Below, piece by piece: positions 6,567-14,281 of a stretch of DNA of 35,925 bases. The stretch spans positions 1 to 35,925 of the forward strand of contig DATCVR010000033.1 of the NCBI GenBank assembly GCA_036566745.1, given 5' to 3'. The DNA comes from DATCVR01 sp036566745. GTDB taxonomy: Bacteria > Actinomycetota > Actinomycetes > Jiangellales > Jiangellaceae. Each line of letters starts with the position of its first letter. Position 1 is the stretch's first letter. The translations under genes and the position numbers were made by a program. The notes beneath the pieces were generated by a model. The model was not told the DNA's origin and did not search any database. It was given only the letters and a program-made list of their open reading frames with translations.

Positions 6567-8636
6567 GTGACCGACACCGTGCCGGAGACCCCGGAGAGCG
6601 AGCCGCCCACCCCCTTCCACGATCTGGATGCCTACGTCGCCCTGCCGCGGTCCAGCGGCCTGGCGCTGTCACCTGACGGCACCCGCCTGGTCACCTCCGT
6701 GACCACCCTGGGCCCTGACGACGCCGCCTACGTTTCCGCCCTGTGGGAGGTCGATCCCGCAGGTGAGCGCCCGGCGCGCCGGCTGACCCGCAGCGCCAAG
6801 GGCGAGAGCGGCGCGGCCTTCCTGCCCGACGGCTCGCTGCTGTTCGGCTCCGCGCGCCCCGACCCGGCGGCGACGAACGGCGACGACGACGTCCCGCTCC
6901 TGTGGCTCCTGCCCAGCGACGGCGGCGAGGCCCGGGTGGTGGGCAAGCGCCCGGGCGGTGTGGGCGGGGTCGTCGTGGCGAAGGAGGCCGGGACGATCCT
7001 CGTCGGATCCGACACGTTCCCGTCCTCCACCGACGTCGAGTCCGAGGAGAAGACCCGCAAGCAGCGTAAGGAGAAGAAGGTCTCGGCCATCCTCCACGAG
7101 CGCTTTCCCGTGCGGTTCTGGGACCACGATCTCGGCCCGGACGCGCCGCGCCTCTACGTCGGCGGCCTCGAGCCGGGCGAGGACGCCCTCGCCGATCCGG
7201 TCGTCGAGCTGCGCGACCTCACCCCCGACGCCGGCCGCGCCCTCTACAGCGTGGGCTACGACCTCAGCGCTGACGGCTCCACGGTCGTCACCACGTGGAA
7301 CATCCCCGAACGCGGCGGGCTCCGGCAGGCCCTGGTGGCCATCGACGTTGCCACGGGCACTCGGCGCGTGCTGGCCGACGAGGCCGACTACGAGTACGAG
7401 AGCCCGGCGATCAGCCCCGACGGCGCGTCCGTCGCGGTCATCCGGGGCCGTCGGTCCAGCCCTACCCAGCCGGTCGACCAGCACCTGGCCGTGGTCTCGC
7501 TGGCCGACGGTGCGCTGCGCGAGCTGGCCACCGACTGGGACCGGTGGCCTTTGACGCCGCAGTGGACTCCGGACGGATCGGCACTGATCGTGGTGGCCGA
7601 CGAGAACGGCCGCGCGCCGATCTTCCGCATCGACGCCGCCACCGGCGAGGTGCTCCGGCTGACCGCTGACGACTACGCCTACAGCGACGTCGCCGTCTCA
7701 CCCGACGGCGCGATCGTCTACGCGCAGCGGACGTCCTATCTCGAGCCGCCCCAGCCGGTCCGGCTGGCGGCCGACGTCGCCGACCAGCAGTCGGTGCCGC
7801 TGCGTGCTCCGGCGCCCGCTCCGGAACTGCCCGGCCGCCTGGTCGAGGTCGAGGCCAAGGCCGACGACGGCGTGCGCGTGCGGGCCTGGCTGGCCCTGCC
7901 CGACGACGCCTCGGCCACGTCGCCTGCTCCGCTGCTGCTGTGGATCCACGGCGGTCCGCTGAGCTCCTGGAACGCGTGGTCGTGGCGGTGGAACCCGTGG
8001 CTGGCCGTGGCTCAGGGCTACGCCGTCCTGCTGCCCGACCCGGCGCTGTCCACCGGCTACGGCCTCGACTTCATCCGGCGGGGCTGGGGGTCGTGGGGTT
8101 CGGCGCCGTTCACCGACCTGATGGCGGTCACCGACGCGGCCGTGGGTCGCGACGACGTCGACGACGCTCGCACGGCGGCCATGGGTGGCTCGTTCGGCGG
8201 CTACATGGCCAACTGGGTGGCCGGCCACACCGACCGATTCCGCGCCATCGTCACCCACGCCAGTCTGTGGGCCCTCGACCAGTTCGGCCCCACCACGGAT
8301 GCCGCGTGGTACTGGGCCCGCGAGATGACCGCCGAGATGGCCGAGGCCAACTCGCCGCACCGCCACGTCGATGAGATCACCACGCCGATGCTGGTGGTGC
8401 ACGGCGACCGCGACTACCGTGTGCCCATCGGCGAGGCGCTTCGGCTCTGGTTCGAGGTGGCCTCGCGGGCCGAGGCCGACGACGGCGAGATGCCGCACAA
8501 GTTCCTCTACTTCCCCGACGAGAACCACTGGGTGCTCTCGCCCCAGCACGCGAAGGTCTGGTATCAGACGGTGTTCGCCTTCCTCGACCACCACGTGCTG
8601 GACGAGGAGTGGGTCACGCCCGCCATCCTGCGGTAG
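6567..8636 (+). CDS. S9-family serine peptidase (prolyl oligopeptidase-like)
   Basis: 689-residue cytosolic peptidase with an N-terminal beta-propeller and a C-terminal alpha/beta-hydrolase domain; no signal peptide. WD/TolB-like propeller repeats are visible as ALSPDGTRLV, AISPDGASVAVIRG, TPDGSALIVV and AVSPDGAIVY. The hydrolase begins near VRAWLALPDD with the oxyanion segment LWIHGGPLSSW. The catalytic triad is readable: Ser542 in MGGSFGGYMANW, Asp616 in HGDRDYRVP and His654 in DENHWV. It resembles the S9C acylaminoacyl-peptidase/dipeptidyl-peptidase branch. The GTG start at 6567 is 12 bp after the FMN reductase stop with a GAGAAGG-like ribosome site, so it may be the last gene of that operon. 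A functional link to the flavin enzymes is not obvious. Confidence 0.92.
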   Translation: MTDTVPETPESEPPTPFHDLDAYVALPRSSGLALSPDGTRLVTSVTTLGPDDAAYVSALWEVDPAGERPARRLTRSAKGESGAAFLPDGSLLFGSARPDPAATNGDDDVPLLWLLPSDGGEARVVGKRPGGVGGVVVAKEAGTILVGSDTFPSSTDVESEEKTRKQRKEKKVSAILHERFPVRFWDHDLGPDAPRLYVGGLEPGEDALADPVVELRDLTPDAGRALYSVGYDLSADGSTVVTTWNIPERGGLRQALVAIDVATGTRRVLADEADYEYESPAISPDGASVAVIRGRRSSPTQPVDQHLAVVSLADGALRELATDWDRWPLTPQWTPDGSALIVVADENGRAPIFRIDAATGEVLRLTADDYAYSDVAVSPDGAIVYAQRTSYLEPPQPVRLAADVADQQSVPLRAPAPAPELPGRLVEVEAKADDGVRVRAWLALPDDASATSPAPLLLWIHGGPLSSWNAWSWRWNPWLAVAQGYAVLLPDPALSTGYGLDFIRRGWGSWGSAPFTDLMAVTDAAVGRDDVDDARTAAMGGSFGGYMANWVAGHTDRFRAIVTHASLWALDQFGPTTDAAWYWAREMTAEMAEANSPHRHVDEITTPMLVVHGDRDYRVPIGEALRLWFEVASRAEADDGEMPHKFLYFPDENHWVLSPQHAKVWYQTVFAFLDHHVLDEEWVTPAILR

Positions 8637-8644
8637 CGCGGGCC

Positions 8645-9133
8645 TCACGACGCGGCGTTCTCCCTGCGGCGCGGGGAGAACGCCGCCACGACGAGACCCG
8701 CGGCGATGAGCACGAGGTTCTTGGCGACGAACTCGCCCTCCATCGTGACCATCAGCGGGTTGCTCGTGTACGCGACCTCCGGCTGCGTCACGAACACCAG
8801 AAACGTGCCGGCGAGATGGGCGACCATCACGCCGATCGCCCAGGTCAGGCGGTATCCCGCGATGATCACGGCGCCCAGGACGACCTCGAAGGCGCCGAGG
8901 CCGGTCACGAACAGCTCGGCCGGCAGCCAGGGCACGACGCCGGCCACGAGGTCGCCTACCGGGGTGTCGCCGCTGACCTTCAGCGCGCCGAACCAGACGA
9001 AGACCACGCCGAGCGCGACCCGCAGCGCGGGCAGGCTGGTGGCGCGGAGCAGCCGGAGGACGCGCTCCTCCACACCGGGCTTCACGACGTGCTCGGGGGA
9101 CTGGGCAGGTGTGTGGTGCGAGGTGGTGGGCAT
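8645..9133 (-). CDS. DoxX-family membrane protein
   Basis: 162-residue integral membrane protein, probably four helices: LPALRVALGVVFVWFGALKV, LFVTGLGAFEVVLGAVIIAG, WAIGVMVAHLAGTFLVFV and KNLVLIAAGLVVAAF, after a polar N-terminal tail of about 35 residues. The pattern, with a Gly/Phe-rich first helix ending in WFGALK, is that of DoxX-like (DUF417-related) proteins, often linked to redox or electrophile stress; the function here is unknown. The ATG at 9133 has GAGAGG about 7 nt upstream on the minus strand. It converges on the S9 peptidase with only 8 bp between the stops. Its promoter region carries a striking 12-bp dyad (9142-9174), so it is likely repressed by a specific regulator not encoded next to it. 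Confidence 0.82.
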   Translation of the reverse strand: MPTTSHHTPAQSPEHVVKPGVEERVLRLLRATSLPALRVALGVVFVWFGALKVSGDTPVGDLVAGVVPWLPAELFVTGLGAFEVVLGAVIIAGYRLTWAIGVMVAHLAGTFLVFVTQPEVAYTSNPLMVTMEGEFVAKNLVLIAAGLVVAAFSPRRRENAAS

Positions 9134-9141
9134 GGTGTCGC

Positions 9142-9174
9142 CTCTCTATATGTCGAATAGCTACATATAGAGAG
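9142..9174. promoter_or_regulatory. 12-bp inverted repeat upstream of the DoxX gene
   Basis: CTCTCTATATGT at 9142-9153 and its exact complement ACATATAGAGAG at 9163-9174, with a 9-nt spacer. It is an AT-rich island in very GC-rich DNA and starts 8 bp upstream of the DoxX start codon, overlapping its ribosome-binding site. The inner halves read ATGT-N9-ACAT, close to the ATGT-N8/10-ACAT spacing described for PadR-type operators. It could serve DoxX alone or also the plus-strand gene that starts 165 bp away. The regulator is unknown. Confidence 0.65.
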
Positions 9175-9338
9175 TCTGAGTATCTGGGCGGCGGCGCATC
9201 GGGGATGACCCCTGACCCGACCCTGACCCGACCCGGAGACGTGGCGCGTCCTGGGGAGCGCGGCCCGGAGAGGCGCGGCCCCGGCCGCCCTTCTGGGCCG
9301 CGCTGTGGGCTCTCGGGCCGGCGAGAGACACTGTCGTG

Positions 9339-11174
9339 ATGAGCACCCGCACTCGCGTTCGCGCTCCCGAACTCCGTGGTCGTGCCTGGCTGAACACCGG
9401 CGGCGAGCCGCTGTCGATGTCGGGGCTGCGCGGCCGCTTCGTCCTGCTCGACTTCTGGACCTTCTGCTGCGTCAACTGCCTCCACGTGCTCGACGAGCTG
9501 CGTCCGCTGGAGGAGAAGTACGCCGACGTGCTCACCGTCGTCGGGGTGCACTCGCCGAAGTTCGTCCACGAGGCCGATCCCGACGCCGTGGTCGCAGCGG
9601 TCGAGCGCTACGGCGTCCACCATCCGGTCCTCGACGATCCCGACCTGAGCACCTGGCAGGCCTACGCCGTGCGGGCCTGGCCGACGCTGACGCTGGTCGA
9701 TCCCGAGGGCTACGTCGTGGCGCAGTTCTCCGGCGAGGGGCACGCCCACGCGCTGACGGCGCTGCTCGACGAGCTGGTCGGCGAGTACGACCGCCGGGGC
9801 ACGCTGCACCGAGGCGACTCGCCGTACGTCCCGCCCGAGCCGGAGCCGACGACGCTGCGCTTCCCCGGCAAGGTGATCGCGCTGCCGGGCGGCACCTTCC
9901 TGGTCAGCGACTCCGGCAACCACAGCCTGGTCGAGCTGGCGAACGACCTCGAGACCGTCGTGCGGCGCATCGGCACCACCGAGCGCGGGCTGCTCGACGG
10001 AGCCGCCGCCATCGCGCGGTTCAACGAGCCCCAAGGCCTCCTGCTGCTGCCGGACGACGTCCGGGACCAGGTCGGATACGACGTCGTGGTGGCCGACACC
10101 GTCAACCACGTCCTGCGCGGCGTCGAGCTGGCGACCGGCGGCGTGACCACTCTGGCCGGCAGCGGGCGGCAGTGGATGCAGGGCGACCCGGTCGGCGACG
10201 GCACCGGCGACCCGCGCGCGGTGTCGATGTCCTCGCCGTGGGACGTCGCGTGGTCTCCTGCCGCCGACGCGGTGGTCGTGGCGATGGCCGGCATCCATCA
10301 GCTCTGGTTCTTCGATCCGGCGGGTCGGACCACCGGCCCGCTGGCGGGGACGACGAACGAAGGGCTGGTCGACGGGCCGCTGGCCGAGGCCTGGTTCGCG
10401 CAGACGTCCGGGCTGGCCACCGCGGCCGACGGGCGGGTCTGGCTCGCCGACTCGGAGACGTCGTCGGTCCGGGCTGTGACGTTCGAGGGTCTCCGGGCCG
10501 GCGTCGTGGAGACCGCCGTGGGCACCGGGCTGTTCGACTTCGGCTTCCGCGACGGCCCGGCGGACGCCGCACTGTTCCAGCACCCGCTCGGCGTGACGGT
10601 GCTGCCGGACGGCTCGGTCGCGGTGTGCGACACCTACAACGACGCCGTCCGTCGCCTCGACGTCGCCACCGGCGAGGTGTCGACGCTGGTCACAGGGGTG
10701 CGTGAGCCCAGCGGCGCGGTCGTCGACGGTGACCGTCTGGTGGTCGTCGAGTCGGCGGCGCATCGACTCGTCCGGGTCCCGCTCGGCGCGGCTGCCGCGG
10801 CTGCCGGAACGTCCCATCGCACCCAGCGGCCCGCCCTCGACGTCGCACCCGGCCCGGTCGAGGTGAGCGTGGTGTTCACCCCGCCTCCGGGTCAGAAGCT
10901 GGACGACCGGTTCGGGCCGGCGAGTCGCCTCGTGGTGTCGTCCAGTCCGCCGGAGCTCCTCGCCGACGGCGCCGGTCGCGACGTCGAGCTGAATCGGACC
11001 GTCGAGGTCACCCCGACGGTCTCGGCCGGGGTGCTGCACGTGGCGGCGATGGCGGCTTCGTGCGACGAGGGTGGCGACAACGCCGCGTGCCACATGCATC
11101 AGCAGGACTGGGGCGTGCCGATCCGCGTGGTGCCCGGCGGAGCCACCCACGTGGAGCTGGTGCTCTCCGGCTGA
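9339..11174 (+). CDS. Thioredoxin-like/NHL-repeat protein (NHLRC2-like)
   Basis: About 611 residues with no signal peptide. An N-terminal thioredoxin-like domain (residues 1-150) contains LLDFWTFCCVNCLHVLDEL, with a CxxC-type site C-V-N-C near residues 44-47 and the cis-Pro region AWPTLTLVDPEG. It is followed by an NHL-type beta-propeller (about 165-490) with repeated FLVSDSGNHSLVEL, VVVADTVNHVLRGVEL, VWLADSETSSVRAV and VAVCDTYNDAVRRLDV units. A C-terminal beta domain (about 500-611) ends VEVSVVFTPPPGQKLDD... and contains CDEGGDNAACHMHQ. The domain order matches the NHLRC2 family, whose role is poorly defined. GACACT at 9327-9332 sits 6 nt before the ATG, suggesting a leaderless start; a GTG at 9336 is the alternative. 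Confidence 0.88.
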   Translation: MSTRTRVRAPELRGRAWLNTGGEPLSMSGLRGRFVLLDFWTFCCVNCLHVLDELRPLEEKYADVLTVVGVHSPKFVHEADPDAVVAAVERYGVHHPVLDDPDLSTWQAYAVRAWPTLTLVDPEGYVVAQFSGEGHAHALTALLDELVGEYDRRGTLHRGDSPYVPPEPEPTTLRFPGKVIALPGGTFLVSDSGNHSLVELANDLETVVRRIGTTERGLLDGAAAIARFNEPQGLLLLPDDVRDQVGYDVVVADTVNHVLRGVELATGGVTTLAGSGRQWMQGDPVGDGTGDPRAVSMSSPWDVAWSPAADAVVVAMAGIHQLWFFDPAGRTTGPLAGTTNEGLVDGPLAEAWFAQTSGLATAADGRVWLADSETSSVRAVTFEGLRAGVVETAVGTGLFDFGFRDGPADAALFQHPLGVTVLPDGSVAVCDTYNDAVRRLDVATGEVSTLVTGVREPSGAVVDGDRLVVVESAAHRLVRVPLGAAAAAAGTSHRTQRPALDVAPGPVEVSVVFTPPPGQKLDDRFGPASRLVVSSSPPELLADGAGRDVELNRTVEVTPTVSAGVLHVAAMAASCDEGGDNAACHMHQQDWGVPIRVVPGGATHVELVLSG

Positions 11175-11186
11175 CCCGCCCCGCCT

Positions 11187-11260
11187 CGTTGATCTTGGAG
11201 AAATCGCGGGAATGTCACCCAAGATGTCCGATTGATGGAGCAGTTTCTCCAAGATCAACG
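11187..11260. repeat. Large hairpin-forming inverted repeat (terminator or MITE-like element)
   Basis: GTTGATCTTGGAGAAA at 11188-11203 is exactly complementary to TTTCTCCAAGATCAAC at 11244-11259; C11187-G11260 adds a 17th pair. The 40-nt interior contains a further CCAAGAT at 11219-11225, which can pair with ATCTTGG of the left arm and so offers an alternative fold. It lies between converging genes (stops at 11174 and 11283), where it could terminate both. The long interior and short terminal repeats also resemble small non-autonomous repeat elements. One copy only is visible here. Confidence 0.7.
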
Positions 11261-11282
11261 GGACGGTCCGGACGGGAAGGGG

Positions 11283-11708
11283 TCAGGCGGGCGGCTGGCC
11301 GTACACGTGGTCGATCTTCAACCGCGCGAGCACTCGGCCGTCCGCGACCATCGCGCGTCGGAAGTCGTCCCAGTCGGGATGCTCGCCGCGCACGTCGCGG
11401 TAGTGGGTGATGAGCGCCTCGACGGTGTCGTCGTGCGGGTCGGCGGCCACCGGCGTGAGCTCGACGATGCCGTCGGCCACCGCCCACGCGCCGCCGCCGG
11501 GCGAGGTGACCTGCAGGCTGGCCCGCGGGTCGCGGCGCAGGTTGCGGGCCTTGGCGCGGTCGTCGGTGATCGAGATCCGGACGAGTGCCCGGGCGTCGTC
11601 GTAGTCGTAGTTGACCACCGAGAGCTGGGGCCGGCCATTGCGCCGGATCGTGGCCAGGACGCCGAGGTCGGAGGTGGCCAGAAGGGTGCGGAGGGCGTGG
11701 TCGCTCAT
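11283..11708 (-). CDS. PPOX-class F420-dependent oxidoreductase (Rv1155-like)
   Basis: 141-residue split-barrel flavin/deazaflavin protein of the pyridoxamine-phosphate-oxidase-like superfamily. Features are the first strand block DLGVLATIRRNGRPQLSVVNYDY (residues about 14-36), SITDDRAKARNLRRDPRASLQV (47-68), which is the phosphate-contact region of the Rv1155 group, and the C-terminal YRDVRGEHPDWDDFRRAMV...RVLARLKIDHVYG. The ATG at 11708 is chosen because the domain begins there; an upstream GTG-type extension to 11816 is rich in Arg/Pro, unlike the family. No strong ribosome site is seen. It converges with the NHL gene across the hairpin at 11187-11260 and diverges from the helicase. Whether the cofactor is F420 or FMN cannot be decided from sequence. 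Confidence 0.87.
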   Translation of the reverse strand: MSDHALRTLLATSDLGVLATIRRNGRPQLSVVNYDYDDARALVRISITDDRAKARNLRRDPRASLQVTSPGGGAWAVADGIVELTPVAADPHDDTVEALITHYRDVRGEHPDWDDFRRAMVADGRVLARLKIDHVYGQPPA

Positions 11709-11772
11709 GGCCGGGCCAACGTCGCCGACGCCGTGATCGATTCCGGACGTGTCCAGCGTCTCCCTGGCCGGA

Positions 11773-11803
11773 TTGCGACGGACCCGGCCGGGCAAGCTAC
11801 ACT
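11773..11803 (+). promoter_or_regulatory. Probable helicase promoter
   Basis: TTGCGA at 11773-11778 and TACACT at 11798-11803 form a -35/-10-like pair with a rather long 19-bp spacer; the -10 is good, the spacing is not ideal. Transcription would begin near 11810 and leave a leader of about 170 nt before the helicase start. Confidence 0.4.
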
Positions 11804-11814
11804 GATGCACAGCC

Positions 11815-11850
11815 ACGGCCTCGCATCGTGTTCAAACGGCGAGGCCGTTT
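11815..11850 (+). promoter_or_regulatory. Leader hairpin upstream of the DEAD-box helicase
   Basis: ACGGCCTCGC at 11815-11824 pairs perfectly with GCGAGGCCGT at 11839-11848 around a 14-nt loop and is followed by TT. It would form at the very 5' end of the helicase transcript, resembling an attenuator or an mRNA-stability/cold-response element. The remaining leader to 11979 has no convincing protein start. Confidence 0.5.
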
Positions 11851-11979
11851 CAGTGCCCGGGTTCTATGACGCTGGAACGTCGAGGGAAAGTCGGGTACGC
11901 GCGCCTCTCAGGCTCATCGCGCTCCGCACCCGCGGGCGTGGCAGGGCGCGCTACGAGCCCGATGAACCGGAGCTTCTGC

Positions 11980-13527
11980 ATGTCGTACGACCGTTCCACC
12001 CTGTCCTCCGACGGTTCCGACCGTCCCGGCCGATCCGGCCGTTCCGAGCGACCTGCCCGGTCGGGTCGGCCCGAGCGCGGCGGCCAGCCTCGCCGTGACG
12101 GCCGCCCGTTCGAGCGCCGCAAGCCCTACCGCAAGGGTCAGGGCCGTCCCGCCACCGAACGCCGCACCTTCGACCCCGCCCGCCGCGCCGCCATCGAGGC
12201 CTTCGACCCGGCCGGCTCCGCCTTCACCGCCATCGGCGTGCCCGAGCGGGTCGTCAAGATCCTCGGCGTCGACGGCATCACCGAGCCCACGGCCGTCCAG
12301 GCCGCGGTCATCCCCGACGCCATCGGCCGCCGCGACGTGCTGGGCCGGGCCCGCACCGGCTCGGGCAAGACGCTCGCCTTCGGGCTGCCGATCCTGACCC
12401 GGCTGGCCGGCGCCAAGAGCGAGCCCAACCACCCGCGGGCCCTCATCGTCGTCCCGACCCGCGAGCTCGCGGGTCAGGTCGCCTCGGCGCTCGAGCCGCT
12501 GGCCGACGCCCTGCGCCTGCGCATGGTCACGGTCTACGGCGGCGCGCCGTACGACCGGCAGATCCGCCGACTCGATCGCGGCGCGGACATCGTGGTGGCC
12601 ACCCCCGGCCGCCTCGACGACCTCGTCCGCCGCGGCGCGTGCGTGCTCGACAACGTCGAGGTCGTCACCCTCGACGAGGCCGACCACCTCTGTGACCTGG
12701 GCTTCTTCCCGGTCGTCGACGATCTCCTCGGTCAGACCCCCGACGGCGGGCAGCGCCTGCTGCTCTCGGCCACGCTCGACGGCGACGTCGACCGCCTGGT
12801 CCGCCGTCACCTCCACGACCCCGCGCGGCACGAGATCGACCCCGACGCCGGGTCCGTGACCACGATGGACCACCACGTCCTCGTGGTCGGCGCCCACGAC
12901 AAGCTCGACGTCACCACCGCGCTGGTCCGCGCCAACCCGCGCAGCATCGTCTTCACCCGCACCAAGGACGGCGCGACCCGGCTGGCCGAGGACCTCGAGG
13001 ACGCCGGTGTCCCGGCCGTCGACCTGCACGGCGATCTGTCGCAGCGGGTGCGCGAGCGCAACCTCGACCGGTTCCGCAGCGGTCGCGCCCAGGTGGTCGT
13101 GGCGACCGACGTGGCCGCCCGAGGCATCCACGTCGACGGCGTCGGGCTGGTCGTCCACTACGACCCGGCCGGCGAGTCCAAGGCGTACCTCCACCGCTCC
13201 GGACGCACGGCGCGAGCCGGTGCCTCCGGCGCGGTCGTGACCGTCGCGTCGATGGGCCAGGCCCGCCACCTCGGCGAGCTGTTCCGTCGCGCGGGCGTGG
13301 AGGCCAAGAACGTCGACGCTCGCTCGATCGACGGGCCGATCACCGCCGAGGCGCTGGCCGAGGCTCCGGCCATGGCCGCGCCGCCGCCGTCGCGCGGTGG
13401 TGACCAGTCGCGCCGACGTGGCCACGGTGGCCCTCGCCGCTCCGGCGGTGGACGCCCGCACGGTGGCCGCTCGGGTGGCAGCCAGACCCGCTACGGAGGC
13501 TCGCGGCGCGACTTCCCGCGTAGCTGA
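11980..13527 (+). CDS. DEAD-box ATP-dependent RNA helicase
   Basis: 515-residue RNA helicase. The ATG at 11980 is chosen because GGAG at 11969-11972 is 7 nt upstream; ATGs at 11866 and 11962 lack ribosome sites. A basic, Arg/Gly/Ser-rich N-terminal tail (about 80 residues) precedes the core. Motifs in order: Q-motif GITEPTAVQAAVIPD, Walker A ARTGSGKT (GSGKT at about 127-131), PTRELAGQV, TPGRLDDLV, DEAD at 232-235, SAT near 263, and in the second RecA domain VVATDVAARGIHVDGV and HRSGRTARAG (from about residue 405). The C-terminal tail is rich in Arg, Gly and Ser, as in cold-shock/ribosome-assembly helicases. A structured leader precedes it, and a strong bidirectional terminator follows at 13558. 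Confidence 0.95.
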   Translation: MSYDRSTLSSDGSDRPGRSGRSERPARSGRPERGGQPRRDGRPFERRKPYRKGQGRPATERRTFDPARRAAIEAFDPAGSAFTAIGVPERVVKILGVDGITEPTAVQAAVIPDAIGRRDVLGRARTGSGKTLAFGLPILTRLAGAKSEPNHPRALIVVPTRELAGQVASALEPLADALRLRMVTVYGGAPYDRQIRRLDRGADIVVATPGRLDDLVRRGACVLDNVEVVTLDEADHLCDLGFFPVVDDLLGQTPDGGQRLLLSATLDGDVDRLVRRHLHDPARHEIDPDAGSVTTMDHHVLVVGAHDKLDVTTALVRANPRSIVFTRTKDGATRLAEDLEDAGVPAVDLHGDLSQRVRERNLDRFRSGRAQVVVATDVAARGIHVDGVGLVVHYDPAGESKAYLHRSGRTARAGASGAVVTVASMGQARHLGELFRRAGVEAKNVDARSIDGPITAEALAEAPAMAAPPPSRGGDQSRRRGHGGPRRSGGGRPHGGRSGGSQTRYGGSRRDFPRS

Positions 13528-13557
13528 CCCCGCACGGCTGACAGACGACCGCAGACA

Positions 13558-13605
13558 GACGACCGCGGGCGATCACCGAGTTTCTGGTGGTCGCCCGCGG
13601 TCGTT
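13558..13605. terminator. Bidirectional terminator hairpin
   Basis: GACCGCGGGCGATCACC at 13561-13577 pairs with 13586-13602 with one G-U wobble; C13560-G13603 and A13559-T13604 extend the stem to 19 bp. The loop is the 8 nt GAGTTTCT. It lies between the converging helicase and DUF4282 genes. The left arm overlaps the second copy of a 14-bp tandem duplication, GACAGACGACCGCA/G, at 13540-13567. Confidence 0.85.
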
Positions 13606-13644
13606 GTCGTGCAGCCGATGAGGATCAGTGGGCGAGCCCTGGCG

Positions 13645-14067
13645 TCAGGGTGCCGGCGGAGCGCTCGGGGGCGGCGGAGCGGCCGGACCCGGGTTGGCCG
13701 ACGGGTAGCCGGGCTCGGGATAGCCAGGGGCCGGCCCGGCGGGGCCGGCGCCGCCTCCCGCGGCCCAACCGCTCAGGCTCGGGGGCGTGCCGCCCTGGAT
13801 GCGGACCAGCTCCGCGGTGTTCTGGGCGGTGAGGATCGAGGCCAGCAGTGACTCCAGCCCGACTCGGATGAACGCCAGGGAGATCAACGACACCAGTGGC
13901 CCGAGGATCAGCAGGACCAGGAAGCCGGTCCCGGCGTCCTGGCTGAATGCCACGATGACCGAGGTCAGGTACGAGATGACGACCAGGGCCATGGCCAAGC
14001 CGTAGACGATGCGGGCGATGGTCGGGGCGACGAACTTCTTGAAGCTGAGATCGAACAGTGCTCCCAC
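13645..14067 (-). CDS. DUF4282 membrane protein
   Basis: 140-residue membrane protein. Two hydrophobic helices, IARIVYGLAMALVVISYLTS (about 18-37) and GFLVLLILGPLVSLISLAFI (about 47-66), match the DUF4282 layout, including the N-terminal FDLSFKKFVAPTIAR block and the amphipathic IRVGLESLLASILTAQNT segment after helix 2. The C-terminal 45 residues are a low-complexity Pro/Gly/Ala tail (PGYPEPGYPSANPGPAAPPPP), probably disordered and cytoplasmic. The GTG at 14067 is the start, with GAGGAAG about 6 nt upstream on the minus strand. Function is unknown for the family. The gene stands alone, converging on the helicase across the terminator. Confidence 0.83.
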   Translation of the reverse strand: MGALFDLSFKKFVAPTIARIVYGLAMALVVISYLTSVIVAFSQDAGTGFLVLLILGPLVSLISLAFIRVGLESLLASILTAQNTAELVRIQGGTPPSLSGWAAGGGAGPAGPAPGYPEPGYPSANPGPAAPPPPSAPPAP

Positions 14068-14268
14068 TGGTGACTTCCTCGGTCAGGGGGCCAGGCTTCG
14101 CGATCATCCTGCTCGTCGGGGATGCTACCCAATCGTGAGACGCGGATCACCCGACTCGCCCACCCCGGCCGGCACCTGCCGCGACGTGTGACGGATCCAC
14201 ACGGAACCAGATTCCGCGCCATCTTTCGGCCTGGCGAACCCCGTCCGACGCGGGCGATCCGGTGCCGA

Positions 14269-14281
14269 TAGCCTCCGGCGG
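14269..14281 (+). promoter_or_regulatory. Leaderless-type -10 element
   Basis: TAGCCT at 14269-14274 followed by exactly 7 nt and the GTG at 14282. This is the spacing that places the transcription start on the start codon, as in leaderless actinobacterial mRNAs; no Shine-Dalgarno sequence is present. No clear -35 is visible. Confidence 0.5.

Noticed and set aside
7698..11258. 1186-codon open frame on the minus strand across the S9 peptidase, DoxX and NHL genes
   Set aside because: It runs antisense through three well-recognised genes and its product is low-complexity His/Arg/Asp/Gly sequence typical of GC-rich shadow frames.
11866..11979. Longer N-terminus for the DEAD-box helicase from ATG 11866 or 11962
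   Set aside because: Neither has a Shine-Dalgarno site, whereas GGAG is well placed before 11980.
13540..13567. Tandem 14-bp duplication GACAGACGACCGC(A/G)
   Set aside because: Only two copies, and the second is part of the terminator stem; too small to call a repeat array.
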